From Pseudonocardia sp. CNS-139 (GTDB lineage Bacteria > Actinomycetota > Actinomycetes > Mycobacteriales > Pseudonocardiaceae): a DNA stretch of 64,000 nt. Position numbers and translations under genes: made by a program. Location of the stretch: NCBI GenBank assembly GCA_001942415.1, contig MKJX01000111.1, positions 160,046-224,045 of the forward strand. Direction: 5' to 3'. Positions 38,197 to 47,218 of this stretch are shown here, in pieces; the first letter of the stretch is position 1, and the number at the start of each line of letters is the position of its first letter. The notes beneath the pieces were generated by a model that was not told the DNA's origin, ran no database searches, and saw nothing but the letters and a program-made list of their open reading frames with translations.

Positions 38197-39035
38197 CCGA
38201 GGAACTTCCGGGCCAGCTCGTTGAACCGCTCGCTGTGCTCGTGCTGGGGCCAGTGCCCGCACTCGGGCAGGATCTCCAGCACCGAGCCGGGGATGCTCTC
38301 CTGCATCCGGTGCGCCTCGGGCACGTCGCCGAACGGGTTCTGCGCACCCCACACGATCAGCGTCGGCGCGGTGATCCGGGCCATCTGCTCGGGCGTGAGC
38401 AGGTCCTCGGTGCGGTTGTCGAGCTGCTGCAGGCACAGCAGCCGGTCGATCCCGGCGACGAACGCGGGCCGGTGGTAGATCGTGTGCCGGACGTCGACGA
38501 GCTCGTCGCTGACGTTCACCGGGTCGTGCATGAGCAGTTCGAGCCGGCGCCGGGTCAGCGCGCGGTCGTCGGTGGTGACGGCGGCCTTCGTGCTCGTCCG
38601 GATGCGCTCCATGACCTGCGGGTTCGCCACGGTCCCGCCGGGTGCCACCAGCACGAGCCGCCCGACCCGTTCCGGGTGGTCGGCGGCCAGCCGGCCGGCC
38701 ACCCAGCCGCCCAGCGACTCGCCGACGACGTGCGCCCGCTCGATCCCGCGGCTGTCGAGATAGTCGAGCACGTGCCGCACGTAGCGGGGGATGCGCAGGT
38801 CGCCGCCGGGGTTCCCGGTCCAGCCGTGCCCGAGCATGTCGAGCGCGTGCAGCCGGAACCCGCGCGACAACGCGGGCACGTTGCGGACGAAGGCCTCCAG
38901 GTGGCCGCTCGTGCCGTGCAGCATCACCACGTGGTCGCCGGTGTCGCCGGCGCGCAGCACCCGGGTCGGGGTGCCGGCGACGGGGGCGTGCGACACCTCG
39001 AACGAGGTGCCGGCCAGCTCGGTCCAGATCGTCAT
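38193..39035 (-). CDS. Alpha/beta hydrolase, meta-cleavage product hydrolase type
   Basis: Intact 280-residue hydrolase resembling C-C bond hydrolases of meta-cleavage pathways (MhpC, BphD, CarC). Seen: VVMLHGTSGHLEAFVRN near residue 36, DMLGHGWTGNP, nucleophile GESLGGWVAGRLA near 105, acid in IVWGAQNPFGDVPEA near 225, and histidine in PECGHWPQHEH near 258. It is encoded directly after the extradiol dioxygenase, with overlapping start and stop. That is the expected pairing: the dioxygenase opens the ring and this enzyme cleaves the product to a carboxylic acid and 2-hydroxypenta-2,4-dienoate. Confidence 0.87.
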   Translation of the reverse strand: MTIWTELAGTSFEVSHAPVAGTPTRVLRAGDTGDHVVMLHGTSGHLEAFVRNVPALSRGFRLHALDMLGHGWTGNPGGDLRIPRYVRHVLDYLDSRGIERAHVVGESLGGWVAGRLAADHPERVGRLVLVAPGGTVANPQVMERIRTSTKAAVTTDDRALTRRRLELLMHDPVNVSDELVDVRHTIYHRPAFVAGIDRLLCLQQLDNRTEDLLTPEQMARITAPTLIVWGAQNPFGDVPEAHRMQESIPGSVLEILPECGHWPQHEHSERFNELARKFLG

Positions 39036-40003
39036 CGTGCGTGCTCCAAGGTGGCGGGGGTCAGGAGGGAGACGCCCATGCCGGTGAGCCACTGCGGCAT
39101 CGCGGCGTAGGCGAGGGTGGCGCCGGCCGGCGGTCCGCCGGGTCCGGTGAGCGCGGCGGCCATGGCGATCCAGGCCCGGATCTCCTGGGCGCCGTTGCCG
39201 GCCTCGGCCTCGATGTCGGCGCTGCTGCGTTCGACGAGCGCGGCCAGCGCGGCGGCGTCGCCGGACGCGAGGAGGTCGAGGAAGCGGTGGTCGAAGGCGG
39301 GGTTGATGTCCGGCTCCGCGGCCCGGATGATCTCCCGGCGGCGCACCTCGAACTCGCCCCACGAGTTCCGGCCCTCCAGCCAGGCCCGCACGAGGAACCG
39401 GTCGTCGTCCGAGAGCGCGGCGAACCACTTGGGCCACGGCAGCCGGTGCGAGAGCCCGCCGGAGGCGACCACGGCGACCCGCCGGTCGACGCCGTCGGCG
39501 CGCAGCGTCGCCCCGATCGCGGCGCCCAGGTCGTGGCAGCGCCGCAGCGACGGCAGCGGCGGGGCGAACGTGTTGACCACCACCGGGACGATCGGCACGT
39601 CGAGCGCGGGCAGCAGGTGCTGCACCGCGTGCGTGATGCCGTGGTCGACGGTGAGCCGCAGCGAGAACGCCGGGTCGAACCCGGCCCCGACCAGCCCGTC
39701 GACGACCGTGCGGGCGAGCGCGGGGTCCACCGGCAGCGGCCCGGCGGGGGTGCCGGCCTCGCCCGCGCCGAGCACCTCGCCCACGCCGACGGTGAACGCC
39801 GGCATGAGGTCGAGGAACATGCCGCGGAAGTGGTTGGAGCCCAGCACGAGCACCGCGTCGGGACGGGCGGCGGCGAGCGCGTCGCGGGCGGCGGCCAGGC
39901 CGTCGCGGAAGGCGTGCGCCTCCGGCAGGTGGTCGACCTCGGCCCAGTGCGTGTTCATCAGGGTGCTGTGCGACGCCCCGACGCCGAGCACGATCTCGGT
40001 CAT
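39032..40003 (-). CDS. Extradiol ring-cleavage dioxygenase, LigB/MhpB type
   Basis: Intact 323-residue class III extradiol dioxygenase, resembling 2,3-dihydroxyphenylpropionate 1,2-dioxygenase (MhpB) along its length. Seen: the iron-ligand segment GASHSTLMNTHW near residue 9, LGSNHFRGMFLDLMPAFTVG near 56, LTVDHGITHAVQHLL near 118, GGLSHRLPWPKWF near 180, and NPAFDHRFLDLL near 225. It uses Fe(II) and O2 to cleave a catechol next to the hydroxyls. ATG 40003 overlaps the M20 gene stop. It is the pathway's ring-opening enzyme; the exact catechol is unknown. Confidence 0.88.
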   Translation of the reverse strand: MTEIVLGVGASHSTLMNTHWAEVDHLPEAHAFRDGLAAARDALAAARPDAVLVLGSNHFRGMFLDLMPAFTVGVGEVLGAGEAGTPAGPLPVDPALARTVVDGLVGAGFDPAFSLRLTVDHGITHAVQHLLPALDVPIVPVVVNTFAPPLPSLRRCHDLGAAIGATLRADGVDRRVAVVASGGLSHRLPWPKWFAALSDDDRFLVRAWLEGRNSWGEFEVRRREIIRAAEPDINPAFDHRFLDLLASGDAAALAALVERSSADIEAEAGNGAQEIRAWIAMAAALTGPGGPPAGATLAYAAMPQWLTGMGVSLLTPATLEHAR

Positions 40004-41315
40004 GTCATGGCCCTCTCGCGGGTGCACAGGCTGACCGCGGTGTGCACGAGGTGGCGGGTCAGCCGGACGGCCTCCCGGATGTCGACGACGTTCATGCCGG
40101 CCGGGAAGTCCAGCGGCAGGGGCGCGTCGGGCCCGATGCGGTCCATCCCGATGCGCGCGGTGGGCAGGCCGCGCGAGCGCAGGATGTTGGCGTCGGTGGC
40201 GCCGCTGTTGGCGACGATCGGCGCGTGCGGCCGCCCCTCCAGGTCCTCCCAGGCGGCGACCGCGGCGGCCACGACGGGCGCGTCGGGCGGCGTGTGGGTG
40301 CCGGGGATCGCGAGCACCATGTCCCAGTCCAGCTCGATCTCCGGATGGGCGTCGGTGACCGCCCGCAGCGCGGCCCCGAACTCGCGCCGGACGTCGGCGG
40401 GCGTGGAGCGTGGGCTGGTCCGCAGGTCGACGCGGAACCGGCAGAGCGCGGGCGTCACCGACGCCATCCGCGGCCAGCCGCCCTCGACGGCGGCGACGAT
40501 GCCCTGGGGAGCGACGAGCCCGTCGGTGTGGCGCGCGGAGTACTCGGGGAACCAGCGCTCCAGCGCGTCGATCACGGTGGCGGCGTGCGCGATGGGGTTG
40601 CGGTAGGGCATCCGGTGCCGGCTGCCGACGAAGCCGAACGCGCCCGTACGCGCACCTCGAACCAGCAGAGCCCGACCTCCTCCCACGCGACCGCCCAGCC
40701 CGGCTTGGCGATCACCGCGTGGTCGGCCCACACGCCCTGTTCGAGCAGGAAGGAGCAGCCGGCGCCCTGGCCGGCGTTGTGCCTGGTCAGGCCACGGGTC
40801 GTGCGGCCGTTGGTGGGCATGCCGCCGGCCCCGAGCCCGACGACCAGGTCGCCGCGCAGCGGGACCCCGGCCGCGGCGATCGCCTCGGCCGCGGCGACCA
40901 CCGCAGCCCCGTGGCCCTTCGGGTTGCTGGCGCCCAGCCCGAGGACGTGGTCGCCGCGCACCTGGGCCCGCGGCACCATGTCCGGGCGAAGCTGCGGCCC
41001 GACCCACGGCACGTCCTCGGCCGGGTCGCCCACGGTGAGGGTGTCGATCGGGGCGTAGAGCAGCAGGTCCTCGCCGCCGCCGCGGCCGGGCAGGCGGCCG
41101 ACGGCGTTGCCCTGGCGGTCGTCGATCTCCTGGTAGCGGGCCTGCAGGCCGGCGGTGGCCAGCTGCTCGGTGAGCCACCGGGCCAGCGGCGCCTCCTCGC
41201 CGGTGGGGCTGGGGACGTCGACCATGCCGACGACCAGCTCGGTGAGCCGGGCCGCCGAGACGTGCGCCCAGGCCGCCTCGACGTGCTCCCGGGCCGCGGT
41301 CGCGGACGCGGTCAT
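40000..41315 (-). CDS. M20-family amidohydrolase/peptidase, one apparent frameshift
   Basis: Zinc-dependent M20 (ArgE/DapE/CPG2-like) hydrolase of about 439 residues. Seen: VPSPTGEEAPLARWL near residue 35, the first metal site variant LLLYAPIDTLTVGD near 85 (usually HxDTV), and GLGASNPKGHGAAVVAAAEA near 125. After a break near 40655 the dimerisation domain follows, then the C-terminal NSGATDANILRSRG. The normal H-x-D metal ligand pair reads A-P-I-D here, so one histidine is missing and the metal site may be altered. It overlaps the dioxygenase gene and the 40-residue peptide gene. It may hydrolyse an amide-bonded pathway intermediate. Confidence 0.82.
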
Positions 41316-41434
41316 CGCGGCGCCCGCACGGTGCGCACGGTGGTGCCGCGGCCGAGCCGGGCGAGCAGGCCGGTCCGGTGGGCCACGACAACTCCGGCGA
41401 CGGCGAGGGCGATCAGCAGTGCGCGCACGGTCAT
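41312..41434 (-). CDS. 40-residue membrane peptide inside the catabolic operon
   Basis: A 40-codon frame starting at ATG 41434 that overlaps the preceding hydrolase stop (ATGA) and whose own stop overlaps the M20 start (ATGA). Translation: MTVR, one hydrophobic helix ALLIALAVAGVVVAH, then a basic tail (RTGLLARLGRGTTVRTVRAPR, ends RTGLL and RAPR). The double overlap is the same as for every true gene of this operon, which is good evidence that it is translated. It has one predicted membrane segment with a positive C-terminus. Function unknown; it might be a small subunit or membrane anchor for the oxygenase or hydrolase. Confidence 0.6.
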   Translation of the reverse strand: MTVRALLIALAVAGVVVAHRTGLLARLGRGTTVRTVRAPR

Positions 41435-42227
41435 CGACTCCCGGGGTGGAGGAAGGCGCCGGCCAGCGCGGCGACGGCGGCGGGGCGTTCGGACTGGGGG
41501 TGGTGCGCGGTCCGGCCGAGCACGGCGAGGTCGCCCGCGGGCAGCGCGTCCGCGAGGAAGGCGGCGTACTCGGGCCCGGCGAACGGGTCGTGCCGGCCGT
41601 GCACGACGAGCGTGGGCGCGGCGACCTCGCCCAGCACCGGGCCGAGGTCCTCGGGCGCACCGCGGCCACCGGCCGCCGTCGCCAGCGCGACGGGGCTCGT
41701 CGCGGCGCGGTGGCGGGCCGCGACCAGCCCGTCGGGGACCGCGGAGCGTCGTGCCACTCCAGCCCGGCCACGAGATCGCGCATCTTCGCCGGGCTGGGGC
41801 CGGCGCCGCCGTAGTATCCGGCCCGCGCCCGGGCGCCGGCCGCGGCGTCGAGGCCGGGCCCGGCCGTCGGGGTGGCCCCGATGACGACGAGCCTGCGGAC
41901 GAGCCCGGGGGCGTCCGCCGCGAGCCGCAGCGCGGCCGACCCGCCGAGGGACTGGGCGAGCACGTCGACCGGCCCGGTGCCGAGCCGGTCGAGCAGCGCG
42001 GCGAGCACCCGGGCGTGCCCCGTGTGCACGGGGCCGCCGTCGTCCCAGTGGCCGGACGCGCCGTAGCGGGGCAGGTCGACGAGCAGGTGCCGGTGCCCGG
42101 GCCGCAGGGTCAGCACCGCGGCGAAGTCGGACGCGGCGTGGCAGCCCGGCCCGCCCCCGTGCAGGACGAGGGTGACCGGCCCGTCCGCGGGTCCGCGCCA
42201 TGCGTGCGCGACGTCGGGGACCGGCAC
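41431..42227 (-). CDS. Alpha/beta hydrolase, one apparent frameshift
   Basis: Hydrolase of about 265 residues. Seen: VTLVLHGGGPGCHAASDFA near residue 18 (HGGGPG is typical of meta-cleavage hydrolases), DLPRYGASG, nucleophile in VLAQSLGGSAALRLA near 90, and after one lost base near 41745 the acid in VVHGRHDPF and histidine in LGRTAHHPQSE. It is a second candidate C-C or ester hydrolase in the operon, beside that at 38.2 kb. GTG 42227 overlaps the stop of the Rieske oxygenase gene by one base. Confidence 0.83.
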
Positions 42228-43474
42228 TAGTGCCCCCGCCGCGCCGCCGGCTGGACGACGAGCCCGGCCTGCTGGACGTGCCGCCGCCAGGCGGTGAGCG
42301 AGAGGTCCGGGCGGTAGAGCCGCTCCGGGGGCGAGTCCATGACGTCGACCATCCAGGCGTCCTGCGCGGTGAACTGGCCGTGGAAGAGCCACCGGATCGC
42401 GGCGAGGTACTTCGCCTTGAACACGAGCGCCTTCGCGCCGGTCTCGAACCGGACCATGAGCTGCACGTACCGGACGTGGTCGGCGTCCACCGGGACGTAC
42501 CACTCGTAGTGGATGAACTGCGGGTACGCGACGCGGAGGATGCCCGGGAGCCGGATGGAGACGAAGCCGGGCAGGTCGAGGCCGGCGATCACCGGGTTGG
42601 CGCCGCCGTCGCGGCTGGGCCGGTCGGGCAGCTTCGCGCGCTTCCACCACCGGCGGTTGGTGAACCGGCCGAGGCCGGGGAAGTCCGCGTCCCAGTGGAC
42701 CTCGTCCTGCACGCGGACGAGCCAGCCGTCGCGCTCGACGATCCGCGTCATGTTCCAGGTCGGCATGACCTTGAACAGCCGCCAGAGCGCGGTGTTGTGC
42801 AGGTACTTCGCGTGGCCCTCGTCGAACCCGTTCTCGGCGGCGAAGCGCCAGTTGCCGTCGCGGACCTCCGTGCGGCCGCCGAGCACGAACGTGTTGTCCG
42901 TCAGCTCGGCCGGGATGTCGCGCTCCACGGGCGGCGGCTCCTCGCCCGCGCCGAGCGTCCCGATGTAGACGAAGAGCAGGCCCATGCGTTCGGCCACGGG
43001 GTAGGTCGCGACGGAGACCCGTCCGCAGATCGGCGAGTCGGGTCCGTCGGTGATGACCGCGCGCAGCCGTCCGTCGGTGAGGTCGTAGGTCCAGCCGTGG
43101 TACGGGCAGCTGATCGTGCCCGGGAACTGGCGGCGGCCGAGCGCGAGCGGGACCCCGCGGTGCGGGCACCGGTCGTGCAGCCCGTAGACCGTGTCGCCCT
43201 CTCTGACCAGCACGATCCTCTCCCCGCAGACGGTGACCGGCACCGGCTTGCGGCCGACCTGGTGCGCCCAGAGCGTCGGGTACCAGTGGTCGCGGAAGCC
43301 CAGCTCCGCCGCGTCGTAGGCGGGCCAGTTGGCCCAGTCGGCGCCGTCCTGCACGGGCGGGCCGGGTGCGACGGGTTCCGCGGGCGCCGCGGCCACGGCG
43401 CCGCCCGGTCGCCGGGGGCGGCGCGGGGCCTCGGTCGGGGCCACGCCCTGGGTCGGGCCTGCGGTTGGGCTCAC
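42227..43474 (-). CDS. Rieske non-heme iron oxygenase, terminal oxygenase component
   Basis: Intact 415-residue ring-hydroxylating oxygenase. Seen: the Rieske [2Fe-2S] motif CPHRGVPLALG near residue 110 and CPYHGWTYD near 128, and the mononuclear iron site in ENGFDEGHAKYLHNT near 213, which contains the bridging Asp and two His. The NGFDEGHAKYLH segment recalls carbazole 1,9a-dioxygenase (CarAa) and related homotrimeric oxygenases. No separate small subunit is encoded nearby, in line with that type. Start GTG 43474; a GTAC-type operator lies 28 bases upstream. With the reductase encoded next, it starts attack on the aromatic substrate. Confidence 0.9.
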   Translation of the reverse strand: MSPTAGPTQGVAPTEAPRRPRRPGGAVAAAPAEPVAPGPPVQDGADWANWPAYDAAELGFRDHWYPTLWAHQVGRKPVPVTVCGERIVLVREGDTVYGLHDRCPHRGVPLALGRRQFPGTISCPYHGWTYDLTDGRLRAVITDGPDSPICGRVSVATYPVAERMGLLFVYIGTLGAGEEPPPVERDIPAELTDNTFVLGGRTEVRDGNWRFAAENGFDEGHAKYLHNTALWRLFKVMPTWNMTRIVERDGWLVRVQDEVHWDADFPGLGRFTNRRWWKRAKLPDRPSRDGGANPVIAGLDLPGFVSIRLPGILRVAYPQFIHYEWYVPVDADHVRYVQLMVRFETGAKALVFKAKYLAAIRWLFHGQFTAQDAWMVDVMDSPPERLYRPDLSLTAWRRHVQQAGLVVQPAARRGH

Positions 43475-43501
43475 GGAGTGCCTCCGGGGAAGACGTGTGG
43501 T

Positions 43502-43515
43502 CGTACCTTTGTACC
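43502..43515. promoter_or_regulatory. CGTAC-CTTT-GTACC operator variant (site F)
   Basis: Between the reductase and Rieske oxygenase genes. The spacer is four bases rather than three; flanks GGT and AGACC partly match site D. Confidence 0.6.
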
Positions 43516-43538
43516 GTAGACCGTTCCAGGTCAGGAAC

Positions 43539-44480
43539 TCAAAGGTCGAGCACCAGCTCGGGGCCGACCGCCCGGGACACGCACGGCAGCACGACGTCGG
43601 TGCGGCCGGGGTCGGTCAGGGAGTCGCGGTGGTCGGGCACCCCTTCGAGCACCCGGGTGGTGCAGCTGCCGCAGACGCCGTCACGGCACGCGTTGGGCAC
43701 CGCGACGCCGGCCGCGTCGAGCACGTCGAGCGCGGAGTCGGACGCACCGACGGTCAGCCGCCGTCCGGAACGGCGCAGCACGACGTCGAAGGGGCGCAGG
43801 CCGGAGTCGTCGCGGGCCTTCGCGGCGAACCGCTCGACGTGCAGGGTGCCCGCCGGCCAGTCGCGGCAGCGCTCCTCGACCGCGGCGAGCAGCCCCTCCG
43901 GCCCGCAGCAGTACACGCCGACGCCGGGGCGCGGCGCGCTCAGGAGGGCGGCGAGGTCGGGATGCCCGGCCTCGTCCTGCGGCACCACCTCGACGGCGGC
44001 GCCGTAACGCGCCAGCTCGCCGAGGAAGGCCATCGAGGAGCGCGAACGGCCGCCGTAGACCAGCCGCCAGCGTGCGCCCCGGGCGTCGAGCGCGGCGGCC
44101 ATCGTCAGCAGGGGCGTGATGCCGATCCCGCCCGCGACCAGCAGGTACTCCCCGGCCGGAGCCAGCTCGAAGTGGTTGCGCGGCCCGCCGACCTCCACGA
44201 GGTGGCCGGGGCGCAGGGTGTCGTGGACGTACCGCGAGCCGCCCGCCGAGGCCGGCTCGCGCAGGACCGCGACGCGGTAGCGCGTGCGGTCGGCGGGGTC
44301 GCCGCACAGCGAGTACTGCCGGACGAGCGACGGCAGGCCGAGGTCGATGTGCGCACCCGGTGCCCACGTCGGCAGCAGCCGCCGCAGCGGGTCGGCGAGC
44401 TCGACGGACAGCACGCTGTCCGACTCGCGCCGCAGGCTCACGACCTCGAGATCGAGCACGCCCTCGTCGGCTGGGGCCAT
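43539..44480 (-). CDS. PDR/VanB-type oxygenase reductase (FMN, NAD, plant-type [2Fe-2S])
   Basis: Intact 313-residue electron-transfer protein. Domains in order: flavin domain with RQYSLCGDPADR near residue 54, nucleotide domain LLVAGGIGITPLLTMA near 112, and C-terminal ferredoxin domain NACRDGVCGSCTTRVLEG near 262 with a later cysteine at LPCVSRA. It takes electrons from NADH and passes them, via its own [2Fe-2S] cluster, to the Rieske oxygenase. It is the first gene of the minus-strand run at 38-44 kb. The site at 44499 is in its promoter. Confidence 0.92.
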   Translation of the reverse strand: MAPADEGVLDLEVVSLRRESDSVLSVELADPLRRLLPTWAPGAHIDLGLPSLVRQYSLCGDPADRTRYRVAVLREPASAGGSRYVHDTLRPGHLVEVGGPRNHFELAPAGEYLLVAGGIGITPLLTMAAALDARGARWRLVYGGRSRSSMAFLGELARYGAAVEVVPQDEAGHPDLAALLSAPRPGVGVYCCGPEGLLAAVEERCRDWPAGTLHVERFAAKARDDSGLRPFDVVLRRSGRRLTVGASDSALDVLDAAGVAVPNACRDGVCGSCTTRVLEGVPDHRDSLTDPGRTDVVLPCVSRAVGPELVLDL

Positions 44481-44498
44481 CGTCCCTCCATCCGTTCA

Positions 44499-44509
44499 GT
44501 ACTAAGTAC
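44499..44509. promoter_or_regulatory. GTAC-TAA-GTAC operator (site G)
   Basis: A 4-3-4 palindrome in the 85-base gap between the reductase gene and the divergent MFS remnant, 19 bases from the reductase start. Followed by another GTAC (44511-44514). Confidence 0.62.
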
Positions 44510-44565
44510 GGTACATTAGCCGAACGGCGTCGGGAAGCCCGGAAACGGCAGGTGAGGGGTGTCGC

Positions 44566-45226
44566 GTGGACGAGCCCGCACGGGGCACCGGACCGATGGT
44601 CGTCTGCATGCTGGCGATGGGGGTCGCGGGCGTGCCGGGGTTCGCCTTCGGGCTGCTCGCGCCCGCCCTGCAGGCCGGCCTCGGGCTCGGGCGGACCGAG
44701 ATCGGGATGCTCGTCGGGCTCGTCTTCGGCGCGAGCGTGCCGGGCTCCGTCGTCGGCGGGCTGTTCACCGACCGTTTCGGACCCCGGTCCTCGGTGGTGG
44801 CGAACCTCGCCGCGCTCGCCGGGGTGCTGGCGCTCGCCGCCGCTCTCGGCACCCACGCGGCGCTCGCGCTGGCCGTCCCGGTGCTGGTGGTGGGCGCGGC
44901 GGTGTGGCGCTCACTGCCGGGGCCCACGGCGGGCCGGGCCGCCGGGACGGCCCCGCCGTCGCGGCTCCCCGCGGGTTTCCTCTGGTTCCCGGTCGCGGCG
45001 TTCCTGCTGGTCGCGGGCAGTCAGCCGGTCAACGTCTGGGCGGTCTCGTTCCTGACCGAGCGCCGTGGTCAGCGCGCCGCTCTTCGGCCTGCTCGCCGAC
45101 CGGGCCGGGCAGGTTGCGGCGTGGAGCGTGTTCGCGGCGCTGCTCCTCGGCGGGGCCGGGGCCTTCGTGCGCTGTGCCCGGCTCCGCGCGGAGCCCGATC
45201 GTGAGCCGGGCGGCGTTCACCCCTGA
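44566..45226 (+). pseudogene. MFS transporter remnant with internal deletions
   Basis: Starts like a normal major-facilitator protein with four membrane segments and the loop motif GGLFTDRFGPRSSVVAN near residue 65. After TM4 (ALALAVPVLVVGAAV) it jumps to a mid-protein loop (RSLPGPTAGRAAG), one helix (FLWFPVAAFLLVAGS), WAVSFLTERRG, and then, after a frame break near 45065, to the last helix region (LFGLLADRAGQVAAW). The total is about 220 residues against some 390 expected, so about half of the 12 helices are missing. It ends at 45226, overlapping the convergent aldolase gene. It was probably the pathway's uptake carrier; now a remnant or an assembly collapse. Confidence 0.75.
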
Positions 45227-46262
45227 GCGTCTCGGTCCGCCTTGCCCGCCAGGTCGAGCGCGATGTCGACGATCATGTCCTCCTGTCCGCCGACCAGCCG
45301 CCGCCGTCCCACCTCGACGAGGATGTCCCGGGTGTCGAGGCCGTGGTCGCCCGCGGCGCGCTCGGCGTGGCGCAGGAAGCTCGAGTACACGCCGGCGTAG
45401 CCGAGGGTGAGGGTCTCGCGGTCGACCCGGACCGGCCGGTCCTGCAGCTCGCGGACGATGTCGTCGGCGGCGTCCTGGAGCGCGAACAGGTCGCAGCCGG
45501 TCTCCCAGCCGTGCAGCTCGGCGGCCGCGACGAACGCCTCGATGGGGCAGTTCCCGGCGCCGGCGCCGTGGCCGGCGAGCGAGGCGTCCACCCGGGTCAC
45601 GCCCTCCTCCACGGCGACGACGGAGTTCGCCACCGAGAGCGAGAGGTTCTCGTGGGCGTGGATGCCGATCTGCGTGCCGGGGTCGAGCACGTCGCGGTAC
45701 GCGCGGACGCGGTCGCGCACGTCGTTCATCGTGAGCCGGCCGCCGGAGTCGGTGACGTACACGCAGTGCGCCCCGGCCGACTCCATGATCGCGGCCTGCG
45801 CGGCCAGCTCCGCGGCGGGCGCATGTGCGACAGCATCAGGAAGCCGGCGACGTCCATGCCCAGGTCGCGGGCCCGCCCGATGTGCTGCACCGCGATGTCG
45901 GCCTCGGTGGCGTGGGTCGCGATCCGGACGGAGCGCACCCCCAGGTCGTGGGCCTTCTGCAGCTCGTGCACGGTGCCGATGCCGGGCAGCAGGAGCGTGG
46001 TGAGCGTGGCGTTCTGCACGACCTCGGCGGCCGCGGCGATCCACTCCCAGTCGGTGTTGCTGCCCGGGCCGTAGGTGAGGCTCGCGCCGGCGAGGCCGTC
46101 GCCGTGCGCGACCTCGATGGCGTCCACACCGGCGGCGTCGAGCGCGGCCGCGATGCGCTGCACGTCGCCCGGGTGCATCCGGTGCCGGACGGCGTGCATC
46201 CCGTCCCGGAGGGTGACGTCCTGGACGTAGAGGGCGGGCCGGTCTGCCGTGCCGTTGGTCAT
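45217..46262 (-). CDS. 4-hydroxy-2-oxovalerate aldolase (DmpG/MhpE/BphI type), one apparent frameshift
   Basis: Class II pyruvate aldolase of about 348 residues that splits 4-hydroxy-2-oxovalerate into pyruvate and acetaldehyde. Seen: [15 protein letters not shown] near residue 15 (metal and enolate site), [18 protein letters not shown] near 50, and after one lost base near 45822 [11 protein letters not shown] and the metal histidines in [30 protein letters not shown] follows. It normally forms a channelling complex with the acetaldehyde dehydrogenase encoded immediately upstream (ATGA overlap). It completes the lower meta-cleavage pathway. Confidence 0.93.
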
Positions 46263-47218
46263 CGCGCCACCTCCGCGGCCTGCCGAACGCCGCCGGCGAC
46301 GAGCTGCTCGGCGGTGCGCAGCGCGGCCGAGGTCATGATGTCGAGGTTGCCGGCGTAGGCCGGGAGGTAGTGGGCGGCGCCCTCGACCTCCAGGAACACC
46401 GAGACCCGCCAGCGCGGGCGGGGCGTGTCCGTGCCGATCAGGGTGCCGAGCGGCTCGTGCGGTTCGACCGGGTCGACCTGCACCTTCTGCTTCAGCCGGT
46501 AGCCGGGGACGTAGCGGCGCACCTCGGCGACCATCTCCTCCACGCTCGCCCGGATCGCGGCGGGGTCGGCGTCGTCCACGAGGCACAGCACCGTGTCCCG
46601 CATGATCATCGGGGGCTCGGCGGGGTTCAGCACGATGATCGCCTTGCCGCGCTCGGCGCCGCCGACCAGCTCGATGGCCTTCGACGTGGTCTCGGTGAAC
46701 TCGTCGATGTTGGCGCGGGTGCCCGGCCCCGCCGACCGCGAGGCGATCGACGCGACGATCTCGGCGTACCGGACCGGCGCGACCCGCGCGACCGCCGCGA
46801 CGACGGGGATGGTCGCCTGTCCGCCGCAGGTCACCATGTTCACGTTGCGCGCGTCCGCGTGCGCCGCCAGGTTCACCGGAGGCACGACGAACGGGCCGAT
46901 CGCGGCCGGCGTCAGGTCGACGACGATCTTGTCGTGCGGGGCGAGTGCGGCGGCGTTCGCCACGTGCGCGCGGGCGGACGTCGCGTCGAACACGACGCCG
47001 ATGTCGGCGAAACCCGGGAGCGCGACCAGCCCGTCGACGCCGTCGGCGGTGGTCGGGATGCCGAGGCGGCGGGCGCGGGCGAGCCCGTCGGACTCCGGGT
47101 CGATCCCCGCCATCGCGCCCATCTCCAGGGTCTCCGACAGGCGGACGACCTTCATCATCAGGTCCGAGCCGATGTTGCCCGACCCGATGATCGCGACCTT
47201 GGTGCGTCCCACCGTCAT
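46259..47218 (-). CDS. Acetaldehyde dehydrogenase (acylating), DmpF/MhpF type
   Basis: Intact 319-residue enzyme converting acetaldehyde and CoA to acetyl-CoA with NAD. Seen: the nucleotide fold [17 protein letters not shown] at the N-terminus, [23 protein letters not shown] near residue 78, and the catalytic cysteine in [16 protein letters not shown] near 131. [15 protein letters not shown] and the C-terminal [12 protein letters not shown] follow. It overlaps both neighbours in ATGA patterns and probably forms the known heterotetramer with the aldolase. Confidence 0.95.
   Translation of the reverse strand: MTVGRTKVAIIGSGNIGSDLMMKVVRLSETLEMGAMAGIDPESDGLARARRLGIPTTADGVDGLVALPGFADIGVVFDATSARAHVANAAALAPHDKIVVDLTPAAIGPFVVPPVNLAAHADARNVNMVTCGGQATIPVVAAVARVAPVRYAEIVASIASRSAGPGTRANIDEFTETTSKAIELVGGAERGKAIIVLNPAEPPMIMRDTVLCLVDDADPAAIRASVEEMVAEVRRYVPGYRLKQKVQVDPVEPHEPLGTLIGTDTPRPRWRVSVFLEVEGAAHYLPAYAGNLDIMTSAALRTAEQLVAGGVRQAAEVAR

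Noticed and set aside
40572..43169. An 865-codon - strand frame crossing the Rieske, hydrolase and M20 genes
   Set aside because: It is the hydrolase and M20 frames joined by chance to a shadow of the Rieske gene; start-stop overlaps show separate genes.
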